Below, one piece after another: positions 50,701-59,620 of a DNA stretch of 64,000 nt. The stretch spans positions 496,001 through 560,000 of the forward strand of contig NZ_CP063191.1 in NCBI RefSeq assembly GCF_028609845.1, given 5' to 3'. Every line of letters begins with the position of its first letter. The stretch's first letter is position 1. Under the pieces are notes generated by a model. It saw only the letters and a list, made by a program, of their open reading frames with translations, made no database searches and was not told the origin of the DNA. The DNA comes from Corynebacterium heidelbergense (GTDB lineage: Bacteria > Actinomycetota > Actinomycetes > Mycobacteriales > Mycobacteriaceae). The position numbers and the translations under genes were made by a program.

Positions 50701-52574
50701 ACGGTATCAAGAAGGCCTGGGACAGTATTGCGAAGTTCATTGGCTTGGACCCGCTGGACCCGGTTGAGCTGAAGTTCGCCCGTGGTGGCGTGATGCCCGG
50801 TTACACTCCTGGCCGCGATGTGCACAACTTCGTGTCGCCGACGGGTGGCCGTCTCGCGCTGTCTGGCGGTGAGGCGATCATGCGCCCGGAGTGGACGCGG
50901 GCTGTGGGCGGGCCGAGGGCCGTGGAGGCGATGAACTCCGCTGCCCGCAAGGGCCAGCTGTTCACCCCGGATAAGCGCCAGCAGCAGGACAACAAGCGGA
51001 TCGCTAACGCTCATGCCCTGGGCGGGATCATGAAGTTTGCTGCCGGTGGTGTGGTGGAGGCGATGACCTCCATCGTGCAGAAGAAGTACCCGATGATTCA
51101 GATGACCTCGGGGTACCGTAACTCGAACGACTACCACGGGGCGGGCCTGGCTGGTGACTTCTCTAACGGGTTCTCGAACACCCCGGAGATGCTGGCGTTG
51201 GCTAACGACATCGCCGATACGTACCCGGGTTCTCTCGAGCTGATCCACGAGGCCCCCGGGTTCGACCGGCAGATCAAGAACGGCCAGTTCGTTGGTGGCG
51301 GTGGCGGTTCGTGGGGCTTCTACGCGGGCGCTGGCGATCACGCTAACCACGTGCACTGGGCTATGAACACCCCGCCGACGATGGACTTCGGTGGCGGCGT
51401 GTTCAAGGGCGGTTCCAGTGGTTCCAGTGGTGTGGGGGGTTACCTCCGCAGCAAGGCTAAGGGCATCTGGGATGCTGCCGTGGGGAAGTTGGCGGACTCG
51501 ATGCCGCAGCTCCCTGGCCTTGTGGGCAAGCTGCCGAAGGCGGCGCTAGACACGTTCACTAGTAAGGCGTGGGAGTTCCTTAGCTCGAAGCTACCGATGG
51601 GCGGTGGTGGCGGTTCTGGCCCCAACGCCGCGTGGGATGCGTCCGCTGGCGCTGAGCAGTGGCGCGGCATGTTGATCGAAGCGTTCAAGAATCAGGGCGA
51701 GGACCCGCGCCCCGATTTGGTGGATGCTTTGGTGCGGCAGATCGACTCTGAGTCTCATGGCGACCCGAATGTGGCGCAGCAGATTGTGGACCAAAACGGG
51801 ACCGGCGAGTCCGCTGGTGTTGGTTTGTCGCAGGTCATCCCCACCACGTGGGCGGCGTACCGTGACCCGGCGTTGCCGGATAACCGGCGTGACCCGTGGG
51901 CGCACACCAACTTTATGGTGCGTTATTTCCGCGACCGGCACGGCTACGACACTGGTTTCGTCGGTCAGGGCCACGGGTGGAAAACCGGCGGTGTTTTGCC
52001 GATGAACCTTCCCGCCGCCCTGTACGACCAGGGGGGTTACCTCCAGCCGGGGCAGATGGGCGTGAACCTATCCACGAAACCGGAACCCGTGTTCACCGGG
52101 GACCAGTGGCAAGTGCTGCGGGATGGCCTGGCGAAGTCCGGCGAGGTCCTGAAGGTGTTCAGCGACGCTTTCACGAAGGGGCAGTTAGATGATGCGCGGA
52201 ACGTTTTCGGCCTGCCTGATTGGGATTCCATCCCTCTGGTGAAGTTCCAGAAGGAGTGGGCTGGCCTGGTGGAGAAGCAGGGCGCTGATGCGTCGCAGAC
52301 TGCGGTGAATACCGCGCGGACTGCTGATGCGACTGAGGCGCTTGCTGGTGAACCTGCCCAGGCGGTGACCGCTCAGGGCCAGGTTGGCGCGGCTGGGATG
52401 CAGGCTGCTGGTGGTGCTGCCGCTGCTGGTGGTATGGCTGCGCAGTTCGGTGGTGTTCCGGGTGCCGCTGCTATTGGGCAGACGGTGCAGATCGTCACGG
52501 CTGACATGGCTCAGGCGTGGCAGAAGTTCAGGACGATGCAGGCCCAGGGGGCTGCGGGACTCATGGGGGTGTAG
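47784..52574 (+). CDS. Tape measure protein with two peptidoglycan-hydrolase-like domains
   Basis: 1596 residues. N-terminal coiled coil (~40-200, KAARKREESATKAV-like heptads), then a TP901-type tape-measure core (~215-480: AVYKEVPAGADGFAGVASTL, FGVETQDMPKFMDELF), hydrophobic segments (~545-640), and five to six 45-residue Trp-rich repeats (~692-920, WAWENILKPxWD ... WLWNNVLMPVF). Then two enzyme-like domains: residues ~1093-1195 with TSGYRNSNDYHGAGLAGDFS and HANHVHW (VanY/M15-like H-x-D and H-x-H sites), and ~1289-1395 with QIDSESHGDP and AGVGLSQVIPTTW (SLT transglycosylase). Sets tail length and may open the cell wall at infection. Confidence 0.9.
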   Translation: MAGATGYAVLPVTVSLKGITQQLNSQLEQPAKAAAKRASDSINKQLASGATAAAAEVEKARKREESATKAVVDAEARLQKARSDSEQKAKAVESAELKLKSARDGADAKVSEAERKLADLRASGKASADQVAEAEKRLESVRAGQGAKVLDKENQLAKARDNAKSSSDRVKSAEDQLKGARAGAQDATDNLTAANKRLDDSNLKAEKSGMSLAEVGHKLKGAFVVGAGAVGAAGAALFKVGKDFDEGFDSIRVGTGASGEAFDRLKESARAVYKEVPAGADGFAGVASTLADLNTRLGLTGKPLETVTEQFVQLKNLGIDADINAVSQAMNGFGVETQDMPKFMDELFQVSQATGVSVTDLANSVVKAGPQLRAFGFNAKDSAALVGLMDKSGMDADKTLQSMQRALANFAKDGKDAPKALRETIDEIDRLIKSGDESGAVNLASSIFGTRGAAQFVDAVKLGTVNVEDFMKATGATSDTILGVAKETEDFAEKWDLFKQRAIAALEPVAAKVFDAMVPALEKAWDALTKAVGAIKAFGEWVQRNNTWLGPLAASFSVVAGAVGLYVLQMKIAAFWSKVMAAGGLIKYLKTLTSVTKIQTAAQAAMNAVMNANPIFLVITAIAALVAGLVYFFTKTETGKRVWAALVEKFKEAWGWIKDKMAPVFQWIGDVAAAAWELIKLGWDNLVHSMQWAWENILKPVWDGLSIAVMWLWNNVLKPTFDLIKGDWTVLVGVMKWAWENILKPAWDAIATAAQWLWTNVLMPVFQWIKDSWTGWTIAAKWAWENILKPAWDAVSLAAQWLWTNVLMPVFNAIRGAWDALLNAMKWAWENILKPTWDILQAAAWWLWNNVLMPVFGFIRGGWDGLINAMKWAYDNILKPTWDALGAALQWLNDNVIQPILGWIQDRWNQMAEGIRWVRDNVIQPVFDAVGQGLDTLQGWFGRAVDAIGRTWDTIRDKTAAPIRWVVDTVYNNGIKKAWDSIAKFIGLDPLDPVELKFARGGVMPGYTPGRDVHNFVSPTGGRLALSGGEAIMRPEWTRAVGGPRAVEAMNSAARKGQLFTPDKRQQQDNKRIANAHALGGIMKFAAGGVVEAMTSIVQKKYPMIQMTSGYRNSNDYHGAGLAGDFSNGFSNTPEMLALANDIADTYPGSLELIHEAPGFDRQIKNGQFVGGGGGSWGFYAGAGDHANHVHWAMNTPPTMDFGGGVFKGGSSGSSGVGGYLRSKAKGIWDAAVGKLADSMPQLPGLVGKLPKAALDTFTSKAWEFLSSKLPMGGGGGSGPNAAWDASAGAEQWRGMLIEAFKNQGEDPRPDLVDALVRQIDSESHGDPNVAQQIVDQNGTGESAGVGLSQVIPTTWAAYRDPALPDNRRDPWAHTNFMVRYFRDRHGYDTGFVGQGHGWKTGGVLPMNLPAALYDQGGYLQPGQMGVNLSTKPEPVFTGDQWQVLRDGLAKSGEVLKVFSDAFTKGQLDDARNVFGLPDWDSIPLVKFQKEWAGLVEKQGADASQTAVNTARTADATEALAGEPAQAVTAQGQVGAAGMQAAGGAAAAGGMAAQFGGVPGAAAIGQTVQIVTADMAQAWQKFRTMQAQGAAGLMGV
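49857..50531 (+). repeat. 135-bp tandem repeats in the tape-measure gene
   Basis: Units begin TGGGC(t/g/a)TGGGAGAACATC at 49857, 49992, 50127 and 50262, and in diverged form at 50397: an exact 135-bp (45-codon) period. Each encodes about seven tryptophans. Confidence 0.85.
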
Positions 52575-52577
52575 TGG

Positions 52578-53708
52578 ATGTTTAGGCACACAGCGGATAT
52601 CGCTCTGGAGGGGGTGGACGGTTCTGTTTGGAATTTGTCTGGCCCGTTGGCGTGGGGGTCGCCGGTGCAGTTGGAGGAGGGGAATATCCCCGCCTTGTTT
52701 GATGCGCCGGTGGAGACCACGTACAAGGAGCGGGTCGGTCAGGCGGGTTCCACCTACCTGGGGCACCGTTTCTTGGCGCGGGTGTTGGCGCTGAACCTGA
52801 CGGTGTTCTCGGATGACAAGGACCCCTACGATTGGGCGCGGGTGGACTCCGAGTTCCGCAAGGCCTTGTCGTATGACCGTGATGCTGTGCTGCGCGTGTC
52901 CACGGAGATGAGTGGCGATCGGTGGCTGAAGGTTCGTTTGCAGGAGGCCCCGGCTTTCCGTGGCGACCGTGACCCGCATGATTCCTCGATCTCCCAGTAC
53001 ACGGTGACGCTGGTTGCCTACGACCCGTGGTGGCATTCCGGGGAGGACCGGGACAGGTTCGTTTTCGATGGCTTGAACTGGCATGGCGGTGGGGTGACGG
53101 TGAGTAACCCGACTGATGTGCCGTGTTGGCCCCGGTGGGTGCTGACCGCCCCGGCGAAGTTCCAGCTCCCGGACGTGTCGTTCCGCGACGATGAGGAGAA
53201 AGATCGTCAGATCGTCCTCCCGTTCCAGCCGTTGGGCCGCGAGGTGTTGGTGGATACTGACCCGCTGCAGGAGATGATCGTCGCTAACGACGACACCCTG
53301 TTGTGGGCTGAGATGGGTGGCCAGTTTTTCCGCAACCCTATCCCCCCGTACACGCCGGAGACGTTCGTGCCGGTGAGTGTGGACCCGCTGCCGAACCTGC
53401 CGCTGGTGTTGCCTGATGGGTGGCGTGAGTGGATCGCTGACCGGATCAAGGAGTGGGCTGTTGCTTTGGGGCAGGAGGAGGTTTTCCGCCGCACCCCGGA
53501 GGATGTGGCCCGTGAGATTCGTAAGACGATCACGAATGCGCCCCCACCGTTCCTTCGTCCGTTGTCGGACCCGATCCTAGAGTTCCTGAATATTGATTTC
53601 ATTGCGCAGCGTATCGCTGAGGCGTGGGGCAGTGTGAACAACATGGCTGGCGCTACGGCGCAGATTCGGATGGAGCGGAGGTGGTCTCGTCCGTGGGGGT
53701 TGGAGTAG
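52578..53708 (+). CDS. Distal tail protein
   Basis: 376 residues. The N-terminus (FRHTADIALEGVDGSVWNLS) is followed by KERVGQAGSTYLGHRFLARV and DRWLKVRLQEAP, typical of actinophage Dit-like proteins that cap the tube. VAYDPWWHSGEDRDRF is followed by a beta-sandwich. The C-terminal part is a helical extension. Confidence 0.78.
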   Translation: MFRHTADIALEGVDGSVWNLSGPLAWGSPVQLEEGNIPALFDAPVETTYKERVGQAGSTYLGHRFLARVLALNLTVFSDDKDPYDWARVDSEFRKALSYDRDAVLRVSTEMSGDRWLKVRLQEAPAFRGDRDPHDSSISQYTVTLVAYDPWWHSGEDRDRFVFDGLNWHGGGVTVSNPTDVPCWPRWVLTAPAKFQLPDVSFRDDEEKDRQIVLPFQPLGREVLVDTDPLQEMIVANDDTLLWAEMGGQFFRNPIPPYTPETFVPVSVDPLPNLPLVLPDGWREWIADRIKEWAVALGQEEVFRRTPEDVAREIRKTITNAPPPFLRPLSDPILEFLNIDFIAQRIAEAWGSVNNMAGATAQIRMERRWSRPWGLE

Positions 53709-55354
53709 ATGATAAACGCCTGGAGGGGATCTATCAGGCCGCGCTGGGCCGTCGTGAGCGTCGCGAGCGGCTGCGGCGTGAGGCCCCGCTGGTGCGTCTG
53801 TGGGATGGTGACTGGAACCTCCGTGGCCGGGTGAAGGGCGAGTATTCCTCATCGTTTGAGTGGAAGCTGAACGACACTGGGGCCGGGCAGATTGACCTTC
53901 CGTATGACCACCATTTGGCCCGGTGGGCTGGGGAGTACTGGAACCGGAAGAAGCAGAACATCCATGTGACTGTGGATAAGGATGGGGCGCGCTGGTCGGG
54001 TCGGTGCCGCGAGGTGACGACCACGATGGACGCGGCTGGTGTGCGCACTGTGACGCTGCATTTCCTTCATGACTATGAGGAGTTGAAGCACATCAGTGTG
54101 TGGCCGAATCCTTTCACCCCTGCGGTGGTTCAGTTCCCGAAGATTTTCATGCTGGCTGGCCCGTCGATCACGGTGCTGAAGATCGCCCTATTCCTGAACT
54201 TGTTCAGGCTGCAGGGGAACTTGTGGCGCTTGCCGGATGACCCTTTGAGCTTCAAGGGGTGGACGCAGGGACTGAACTACAAGGAATGGCCCATCTTGGT
54301 GAAGCCTTCATCGGTTGTGCTTGATGATTCGCAGTGGACGGTTATTGCGTCCCGCATGAAAACATGGCACGACATGGCTCAGGTCACCCTGGGTGATGGT
54401 CAGTTGGCGGTGGAGTGCCGCCGCTGGCTACCGGGTGATGAGCAGCCGTGGTTCGGCGCTGGCTTGTACCGGCCCGGTCAGCTTGTGGTGGACATTGTGG
54501 ACAAGTCCGGGTGGTGGTCGCAGACCGCTGTCGGCGGCACCATCGCCGGGGGGTTGGTGCGCACTGGCCTGACCGTGGCCGACAACCTTGTGGATGAGGC
54601 CCGGTTCGCTTTGGAGCAGGTCAGCGAGTCCCCGGAGTACGGGGTGAGCGGTTTCCTTGGCGTGTCCCCGAAGAACCCGTGGGTGGTGTACCGCACGGAG
54701 GGGGAGCAGCGCACTGCGGAGACCACCTCGTTCACGTGGAAGCCCGCGACGGTGGGGCAGATCACGGTGGGCGGTAAGTCGATGCCGGGGGTGAATGAGG
54801 GCATCAGCGCGGCGGTGCAGTTGTCGTTCGACACGATGGCGAACTTCCTGTTCCTCCCGGCAGCGGGCGGCGCGGTCGATTCGCTACTGAAGCCCCTGTA
54901 CGAGGACGTGCTGATGGCGTTCATGTCGCTGAAGTCGCCGCTGCGGACGATGAGCCTTGGGTGGTCGCACTACTACGAGGACTTCTCGGAGGGCAGTTCG
55001 TCGGCGTGGACACTATCGGCGATCATCGCGCTGCGCACGGGGTTCTACAACACCCGTCAGCAAACCAGCCATTCGTTCACGGTCGGCGATGGTGCCCCCT
55101 ACCTGATCGGGGACAAGGGCCAGGGGCACTTCTTCCTCGGTGATCGGGTCGGTGCCGAGGTGCCGGGTGCCCGCGCTGGCCGCGTTGTTGTTGACCAGTG
55201 CACCGGGCTGCGGCTGTCGTGGGATGCGTCGAAGCCGCACGAGTGGGAGATCACGATAGGCCAGGCCACGTCCGTTGTGGATGACCCGCTGGCGCACGCT
55301 CTGGAGAGGATCAAGGACATGAACAAAAACCTGCATGATTTGGGGGTGTTCTAG
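53693..55354 (+). CDS. Minor tail protein, Gp37-like tail hub
   Basis: 553 residues, GTG 53693 (two upstream GTGs possible), overlapping the previous gene. APLVRLWDGDWNLRGRVKGE, followed by EWKLNDTGAGQIDLPYDHHL, is the ReqiPepy6 Gp37-like signature of actinophage tail hub proteins. The C-terminal EITIGQATSVVDDPLAHALE matches the family end. Likely part of the tail tip. Confidence 0.8.
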   Translation: MGVGVDDKRLEGIYQAALGRRERRERLRREAPLVRLWDGDWNLRGRVKGEYSSSFEWKLNDTGAGQIDLPYDHHLARWAGEYWNRKKQNIHVTVDKDGARWSGRCREVTTTMDAAGVRTVTLHFLHDYEELKHISVWPNPFTPAVVQFPKIFMLAGPSITVLKIALFLNLFRLQGNLWRLPDDPLSFKGWTQGLNYKEWPILVKPSSVVLDDSQWTVIASRMKTWHDMAQVTLGDGQLAVECRRWLPGDEQPWFGAGLYRPGQLVVDIVDKSGWWSQTAVGGTIAGGLVRTGLTVADNLVDEARFALEQVSESPEYGVSGFLGVSPKNPWVVYRTEGEQRTAETTSFTWKPATVGQITVGGKSMPGVNEGISAAVQLSFDTMANFLFLPAAGGAVDSLLKPLYEDVLMAFMSLKSPLRTMSLGWSHYYEDFSEGSSSAWTLSAIIALRTGFYNTRQQTSHSFTVGDGAPYLIGDKGQGHFFLGDRVGAEVPGARAGRVVVDQCTGLRLSWDASKPHEWEITIGQATSVVDDPLAHALERIKDMNKNLHDLGVF

Positions 55355-55737
55355 TGGGTATCCCGTTGCAGCACCAGATGGACATGGATAAGCCGGAGGA
55401 GCATCTGCTGTGGGGGCTGGTGAACATCGGTGGCCTGGCTGGTGTGCCGCTCCTGCTGGATGAGCGGTTCATGCGGATCTGGTCGAAGCACCTGTACCGC
55501 TGCGGGTTCCGCCACCACCCGGAGCTACAAGAGTTGTGGTACAAGCCGCCGACTGATGATGCGACCCTGTTTCAGGGGATAGGCGGCGAGTGGGTGGAGT
55601 CGGAGCCGGGTGTGATGCCCGCACTGTACTCGAAGGATGAGATTCTGCAGAAGATGGTGACCTCGATGTCAGATGATGACAAGCTGCGGTTGGCGGAGTT
55701 GTTGGGGGGCGATGATGGCGGTCATTCCGGGGAGTAG
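55354..55737 (+). CDS. Minor tail protein, possibly DUF2744
   Basis: 127 residues, GTG overlapping the previous stop. MGIPLQHQMDMDKPEEHLLW and GFRHHPELQELWYKPP resemble the DUF2744 proteins that commonly follow the hub gene in actinophages. C-terminus acidic. Confidence 0.65.
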   Translation: MGIPLQHQMDMDKPEEHLLWGLVNIGGLAGVPLLLDERFMRIWSKHLYRCGFRHHPELQELWYKPPTDDATLFQGIGGEWVESEPGVMPALYSKDEILQKMVTSMSDDDKLRLAELLGGDDGGHSGE

Positions 55738-56536
55738 TGATATTCCCGCTGGCGCATATTCTGCGGCTGGGTTGCAGTCGTTGCAGGATGTGACTGAGCA
55801 GTCTGTGAAGGATAGTGTTCGGGCGCAGGTGATGCCGTCGGTGAATCGTGCTAAGGACTCGCTTTTCGGGAACTTGTTGAATGGCGTTTTCGGCGGGTTC
55901 TTGGATGTGATCCGTGGCGGTATTCCCCCGTTGTGGCTGCCGTCGAATGCTTATGCTGCTGCGGCGCAGATTCGTGATGGTCAGCAGGACTTGAATGATC
56001 GCGCTGATCTGTTGAGTCCGTTGATGGATTACTGCTCTGCTTTCGCGCCGCCTGACAACAATGGTCACGCACGTTTCGGGATTGGGCTGATCCCTTTCAC
56101 ATCGCAGATCGGCCCGGCGAGGAACGTGCGGATTCGTGACGACGGTAGGTTCGAGCTGCTAGATAAGGGCTTGTGGGATATCCGTGCGCATGTGGTCCCG
56201 TCGTGGACGGGTGTCACGGTGCCGAATATCTCGGTGTCGATCAGGGTTTACTCGCCGTATGGTGACACGTATGAGACCGCATCGAGGCTGTTTTCCGAGC
56301 AAACTTCGATTGAGAAAACGTCGAATGTTACAAGCTTCAGCCTTGTGTCCTCGGTGGTGGTGGATAAGCCGGGTTATATAGCTGGCGTGTATGTCGATGA
56401 TGCTAATAACGGGCGCGGCATTTTGGGCGGTCCGCGTTTCTCCCGCTTCACGGTGCAGCATATTAGCCGTGATGTGGTGAATAAGACTGGCGGGGAGGAT
56501 TCCACTCCCACGCCTACTACTACTGGGCCGGAATAG
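55715..56536 (+). CDS. Minor tail protein
   Basis: 273 residues (ATG 55715 or 55712). N-terminal helical segment (SLQDVTEQSVKDSVRAQVMP), middle coiled coil (AAAQIRDGQQDLNDRADLLS), C-terminal beta-sandwich ending in a Pro/Thr-rich tail. Similar layout to actinophage tail-tip or adsorption proteins. Confidence 0.7.
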   Translation: MAVIPGSSDIPAGAYSAAGLQSLQDVTEQSVKDSVRAQVMPSVNRAKDSLFGNLLNGVFGGFLDVIRGGIPPLWLPSNAYAAAAQIRDGQQDLNDRADLLSPLMDYCSAFAPPDNNGHARFGIGLIPFTSQIGPARNVRIRDDGRFELLDKGLWDIRAHVVPSWTGVTVPNISVSIRVYSPYGDTYETASRLFSEQTSIEKTSNVTSFSLVSSVVVDKPGYIAGVYVDDANNGRGILGGPRFSRFTVQHISRDVVNKTGGEDSTPTPTTTGPE

Positions 56537-56552
56537 GCCCTAGGGGGTTTTC

Positions 56553-58556
56553 GTGACGGTTATTCGTGGCGAGGTGCGGAATGTCGCTGGTGTTCCGCTT
56601 GAGGGTGTTGTGAGTGTCGCTTCTGTGGAGTGGCGACCTGGTTCTGATGCGGTGATCACTACTGATTCGGAGACGTATCGTGTGGTGGGGGGCCGGTTTG
56701 AGACGGGGGATTTGGCCCCTGGTGAGGCGCAGTTTGACTTCCGCCCTGATCCTGGGTTTGGCCGTCGGTATCGGCTTGTGGTGTCGGTGCCGGATGCTGA
56801 GTCTGCGGTGTTCCGTGATGTGTTGTCTGCGTCGTTTGAGTATCCGGAGCCTGTGGTGTCTCGTGCTGAGACTGCTGCTAGGGATGCTGAGGCTGCGGTG
56901 GCTGCGGTGTCTGCGGCACGTGATGAGGCTGTTGCTGCTGCTGGTCGTGTGGGTTCTGCTGAGGCTGTGACACTGGCGGTTGAGGAGGTGTCGGGGTTCC
57001 GGGATGAGGCGGTGGCTGCGCGTGATGAGGCTGTTGCGGCTTCTGGGCGGGCTGTTGCTGCTGATGAGTCGGCTGGCGTTTCGGCTGCTTTCGCTGCTGA
57101 TATGGCGGGTCTTGCTGAGGGTTCTTCTGCGCGTGCCGAGGCGGCGCGTGATGAGGCTGTCGCTTCGGCGGGGCGTGCTGGGGAGTCTGAGTCGAAGGCG
57201 TTGGCGGCTGAGGGCGGGGCTGTTGCGGCGCGTGATGCGGCGGCTGGTTCCGCGTCTGCTGCTGCGGGGTCTGCTGATGTTGCTGCGGGGTCGGCTTCGT
57301 CCGCGTCTGATTCTGCTGATCGTGCGGAGTCGGCGGCGCAGACTGCGGAGAGTGGCGCGCCTGATGCGACTGCCTCGGTGAAGGGGCTTGTGCAGCTCTC
57401 CGGGGATTTGGGGGGTACGGCTGATGCGCCGACTGTCCCTGGTCTGGCAGGGAAGGCGGATTTGGTTGGTGGGCATGTGCCGACCTCGCAGCTCCCGGCT
57501 GTGGCGCTGACGAAGCCTACTGCGGTGAGTGATCGTGCTGGGATGCTGGCGCTGGATGCGCAGGAGGGTGATGTGGCGGTCATCGCGGCTGGTGATGATC
57601 GTGGCACGTACATGCTTGGCGAGGGGCCTGCTAGCGAGTTTGATTCGTGGATGCGTTTGGCTGCGGCTGATGCTGCTGTGTCCTCGGTGAATGGGCAGAC
57701 GGGTGTGGTTAATCTTGGCCCGGCTGATGTGGGTGCTGCGGGTGAGTCGCATACGCACACGATTGGGCAGGTGGATGGCCTGCGCTCTGAGCTGGATGGG
57801 AAGTTCACTGCCGCTGATGCTTCTGCGGAGGTTGTGGGTGGGGGTATCCCGCGCAGGCGGTCGAATGGGAACCTTGATGTGCCTACTGATCCGGTGGCTA
57901 ATGCTCATGCCACGTCGAAGGCGTATGTGGATAATGCGGTGGCTGGCCGTGCCCCTGCATCGCACCGGCACGCCACCAACGAGATCGACGGCTTCAGCGA
58001 TGACGCAGCGTCAGCCGCCCTCACCGCTTCGCTACCTATACCTGCGCTTGAAGATACCCTGGTGAGGTATGGGTCTGACATCCGCTTCTCCGTGCTCAAT
58101 CCTGTAGAACCGGACCACCCAGCAACGAAAGCGTATGTCGATAGTGGGGATATTCCCCTAATGGTGCGGGACGCGATCTTGTGGCGCTCTGATCTGAAGG
58201 GCGCGGCTAGCACGAAACCGCAAAGCGCTAACTGGGGTACCTGCGAGCTGGGGTTGGAGACCGAGGACCGGCTGAACACGGACCCCGTGTGGGACGCGAA
58301 CCACCTGTTCATCCAGCACCCGGGCACGTACCGGCTTTCGCTGTCTGGTTCTCGCGGCGGCGGGGCCGGGAAGGTCAGCCTGTGCACGTCGTTTGCTGGT
58401 AAGGAGACCGAGCAGGTCGTTATCCAGGATACGACGGCCTACACCTCGAAGACCGTGGACGTGTGGCTGGATAAGACCACGATGATCTTGTGCCGTTGGA
58501 ACGGTTATTCCGGCAACAATTTCAGCTACCGCGTTCAGTTCGAGCTGATTCGGTAA
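56553..58556 (+). CDS. Tail fibre protein with Ala-rich coiled coil
   Basis: 667 residues, GTG start. The N-terminal ~95-residue beta domain ([20 protein letters not shown]) is followed by a long Ala/Glu/Arg coiled coil (~105-265, repeated [11 protein letters not shown]). A fibre head-binding segment follows ([20 protein letters not shown]), then [18 protein letters not shown] fibre turns and a C-terminal receptor-binding beta domain. GC skew and codon repetition in the coiled coil point to recent repeat expansion. Confidence 0.85.
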   Translation: MTVIRGEVRNVAGVPLEGVVSVASVEWRPGSDAVITTDSETYRVVGGRFETGDLAPGEAQFDFRPDPGFGRRYRLVVSVPDAESAVFRDVLSASFEYPEPVVSRAETAARDAEAAVAAVSAARDEAVAAAGRVGSAEAVTLAVEEVSGFRDEAVAARDEAVAASGRAVAADESAGVSAAFAADMAGLAEGSSARAEAARDEAVASAGRAGESESKALAAEGGAVAARDAAAGSASAAAGSADVAAGSASSASDSADRAESAAQTAESGAPDATASVKGLVQLSGDLGGTADAPTVPGLAGKADLVGGHVPTSQLPAVALTKPTAVSDRAGMLALDAQEGDVAVIAAGDDRGTYMLGEGPASEFDSWMRLAAADAAVSSVNGQTGVVNLGPADVGAAGESHTHTIGQVDGLRSELDGKFTAADASAEVVGGGIPRRRSNGNLDVPTDPVANAHATSKAYVDNAVAGRAPASHRHATNEIDGFSDDAASAALTASLPIPALEDTLVRYGSDIRFSVLNPVEPDHPATKAYVDSGDIPLMVRDAILWRSDLKGAASTKPQSANWGTCELGLETEDRLNTDPVWDANHLFIQHPGTYRLSLSGSRGGGAGKVSLCTSFAGKETEQVVIQDTTAYTSKTVDVWLDKTTMILCRWNGYSGNNFSYRVQFELIR

Positions 58557-58567
58557 GGGGGGGGCAG

Positions 58568-59620
58568 ATGGTTAACGCAACGTGGTGCTGCGTGTACGGC
58601 GGGTTGTCAGCCGTTGTCGCGGGTACCGACACGAATGGCGATACCCTCCCCGCTGTTGATCTGGAGGGGTCGGTGACGTTCACTCCCTTGGTCAGTGGCG
58701 GTGGGTTGCTCTCTGGTCTTGCGGATACTGTCGTGGATGATGTGGCCTACGCGGTGGCTGCGGTGACCGTGCCTGTCGTCGATGGCCGGTTGAGCATTGG
58801 CGGGCAGGATGGGGTGTTCCTCCTCGCTAGCTGCGGGAGTGTTGGCCCGTTGTGTTGGCAGGTGCGGTTCAACAACCTGCGCGACGGGCAGGGCACGTCG
58901 TATCGCCCTGAGCCGTTTGTGCTGCGGACGGTGCCGGGCGGCGAGGTGTCGCTAGCGCGTGTCGCCCCGGTCACGGCGCTGGTCCCTGCGGGGACGGCGG
59001 CTACGGGTGGGGGTGTGGTTGTTGGCCCCCCCGGCCCCCCTGGCCCTCCTGGGAGACCAGGTGAACCCGGCCCGCCGGGGTTACCTGGACGGCCCGGCGA
59101 TAAGGGCGATCCTGGGGAACCAGGGCCGCCGGGAGACCCAGGGGTTCGTGGGTCCCGCTGGTTCTCAGGCGACGACCCGCCGGTGTTCGTGGATGGGGCG
59201 CTGGATGGGGACTGGTATCTAGCCACGTTGAGCGGTCAGGCGTATGAGCTGACTGCCGACGGGTGGCAGTACCGTGTGGACCTGCGCGGCCCGGCTGGTA
59301 GCGATGCGGCAGCAGGGGCGGGGGTTGTCCTGGGGGCCTGTACGCTCCCGGCGATCACCACGACTGATCGGGTATATGCGATGAGCACGGCCCAGGCAGC
59401 GGCGTATCAGGCGGTAGTGGAGCTACACGGCGGGGACCGTACGGCCGCTAACCGCCTCCTCGCCACCGGAGTGGGGAACATGGTGGGCGCATCGTCGGTG
59501 GACCCGTCCCTGACGCTCTCCCCACAGTGGACGAAAGCGGCGACCGCTGCTGCTGCGACACCGGAGTTCGCGCCAACGCGGCGGCTCATCGCCCTGCACT
59601 ACGACAACCTGGAGGCATAG
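58568..59620 (+). CDS. Collagen-like tail fibre protein
   Basis: 350 residues, ATG 58568 after AAGGGGGGGG. N-terminal beta domain (~1-150), then 14 uninterrupted Gly-X-Y triplets (from [16 protein letters not shown] to GDPGVRG), then a [20 protein letters not shown] domain and a C-terminal helical segment. Collagen-like triple helices act as shafts in phage fibres. It lies between the main fibre gene and the pyroglutamyl-peptidase-like gene. Confidence 0.85.
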   Translation: MVNATWCCVYGGLSAVVAGTDTNGDTLPAVDLEGSVTFTPLVSGGGLLSGLADTVVDDVAYAVAAVTVPVVDGRLSIGGQDGVFLLASCGSVGPLCWQVRFNNLRDGQGTSYRPEPFVLRTVPGGEVSLARVAPVTALVPAGTAATGGGVVVGPPGPPGPPGRPGEPGPPGLPGRPGDKGDPGEPGPPGDPGVRGSRWFSGDDPPVFVDGALDGDWYLATLSGQAYELTADGWQYRVDLRGPAGSDAAAGAGVVLGACTLPAITTTDRVYAMSTAQAAAYQAVVELHGGDRTAANRLLATGVGNMVGASSVDPSLTLSPQWTKAATAAAATPEFAPTRRLIALHYDNLEA

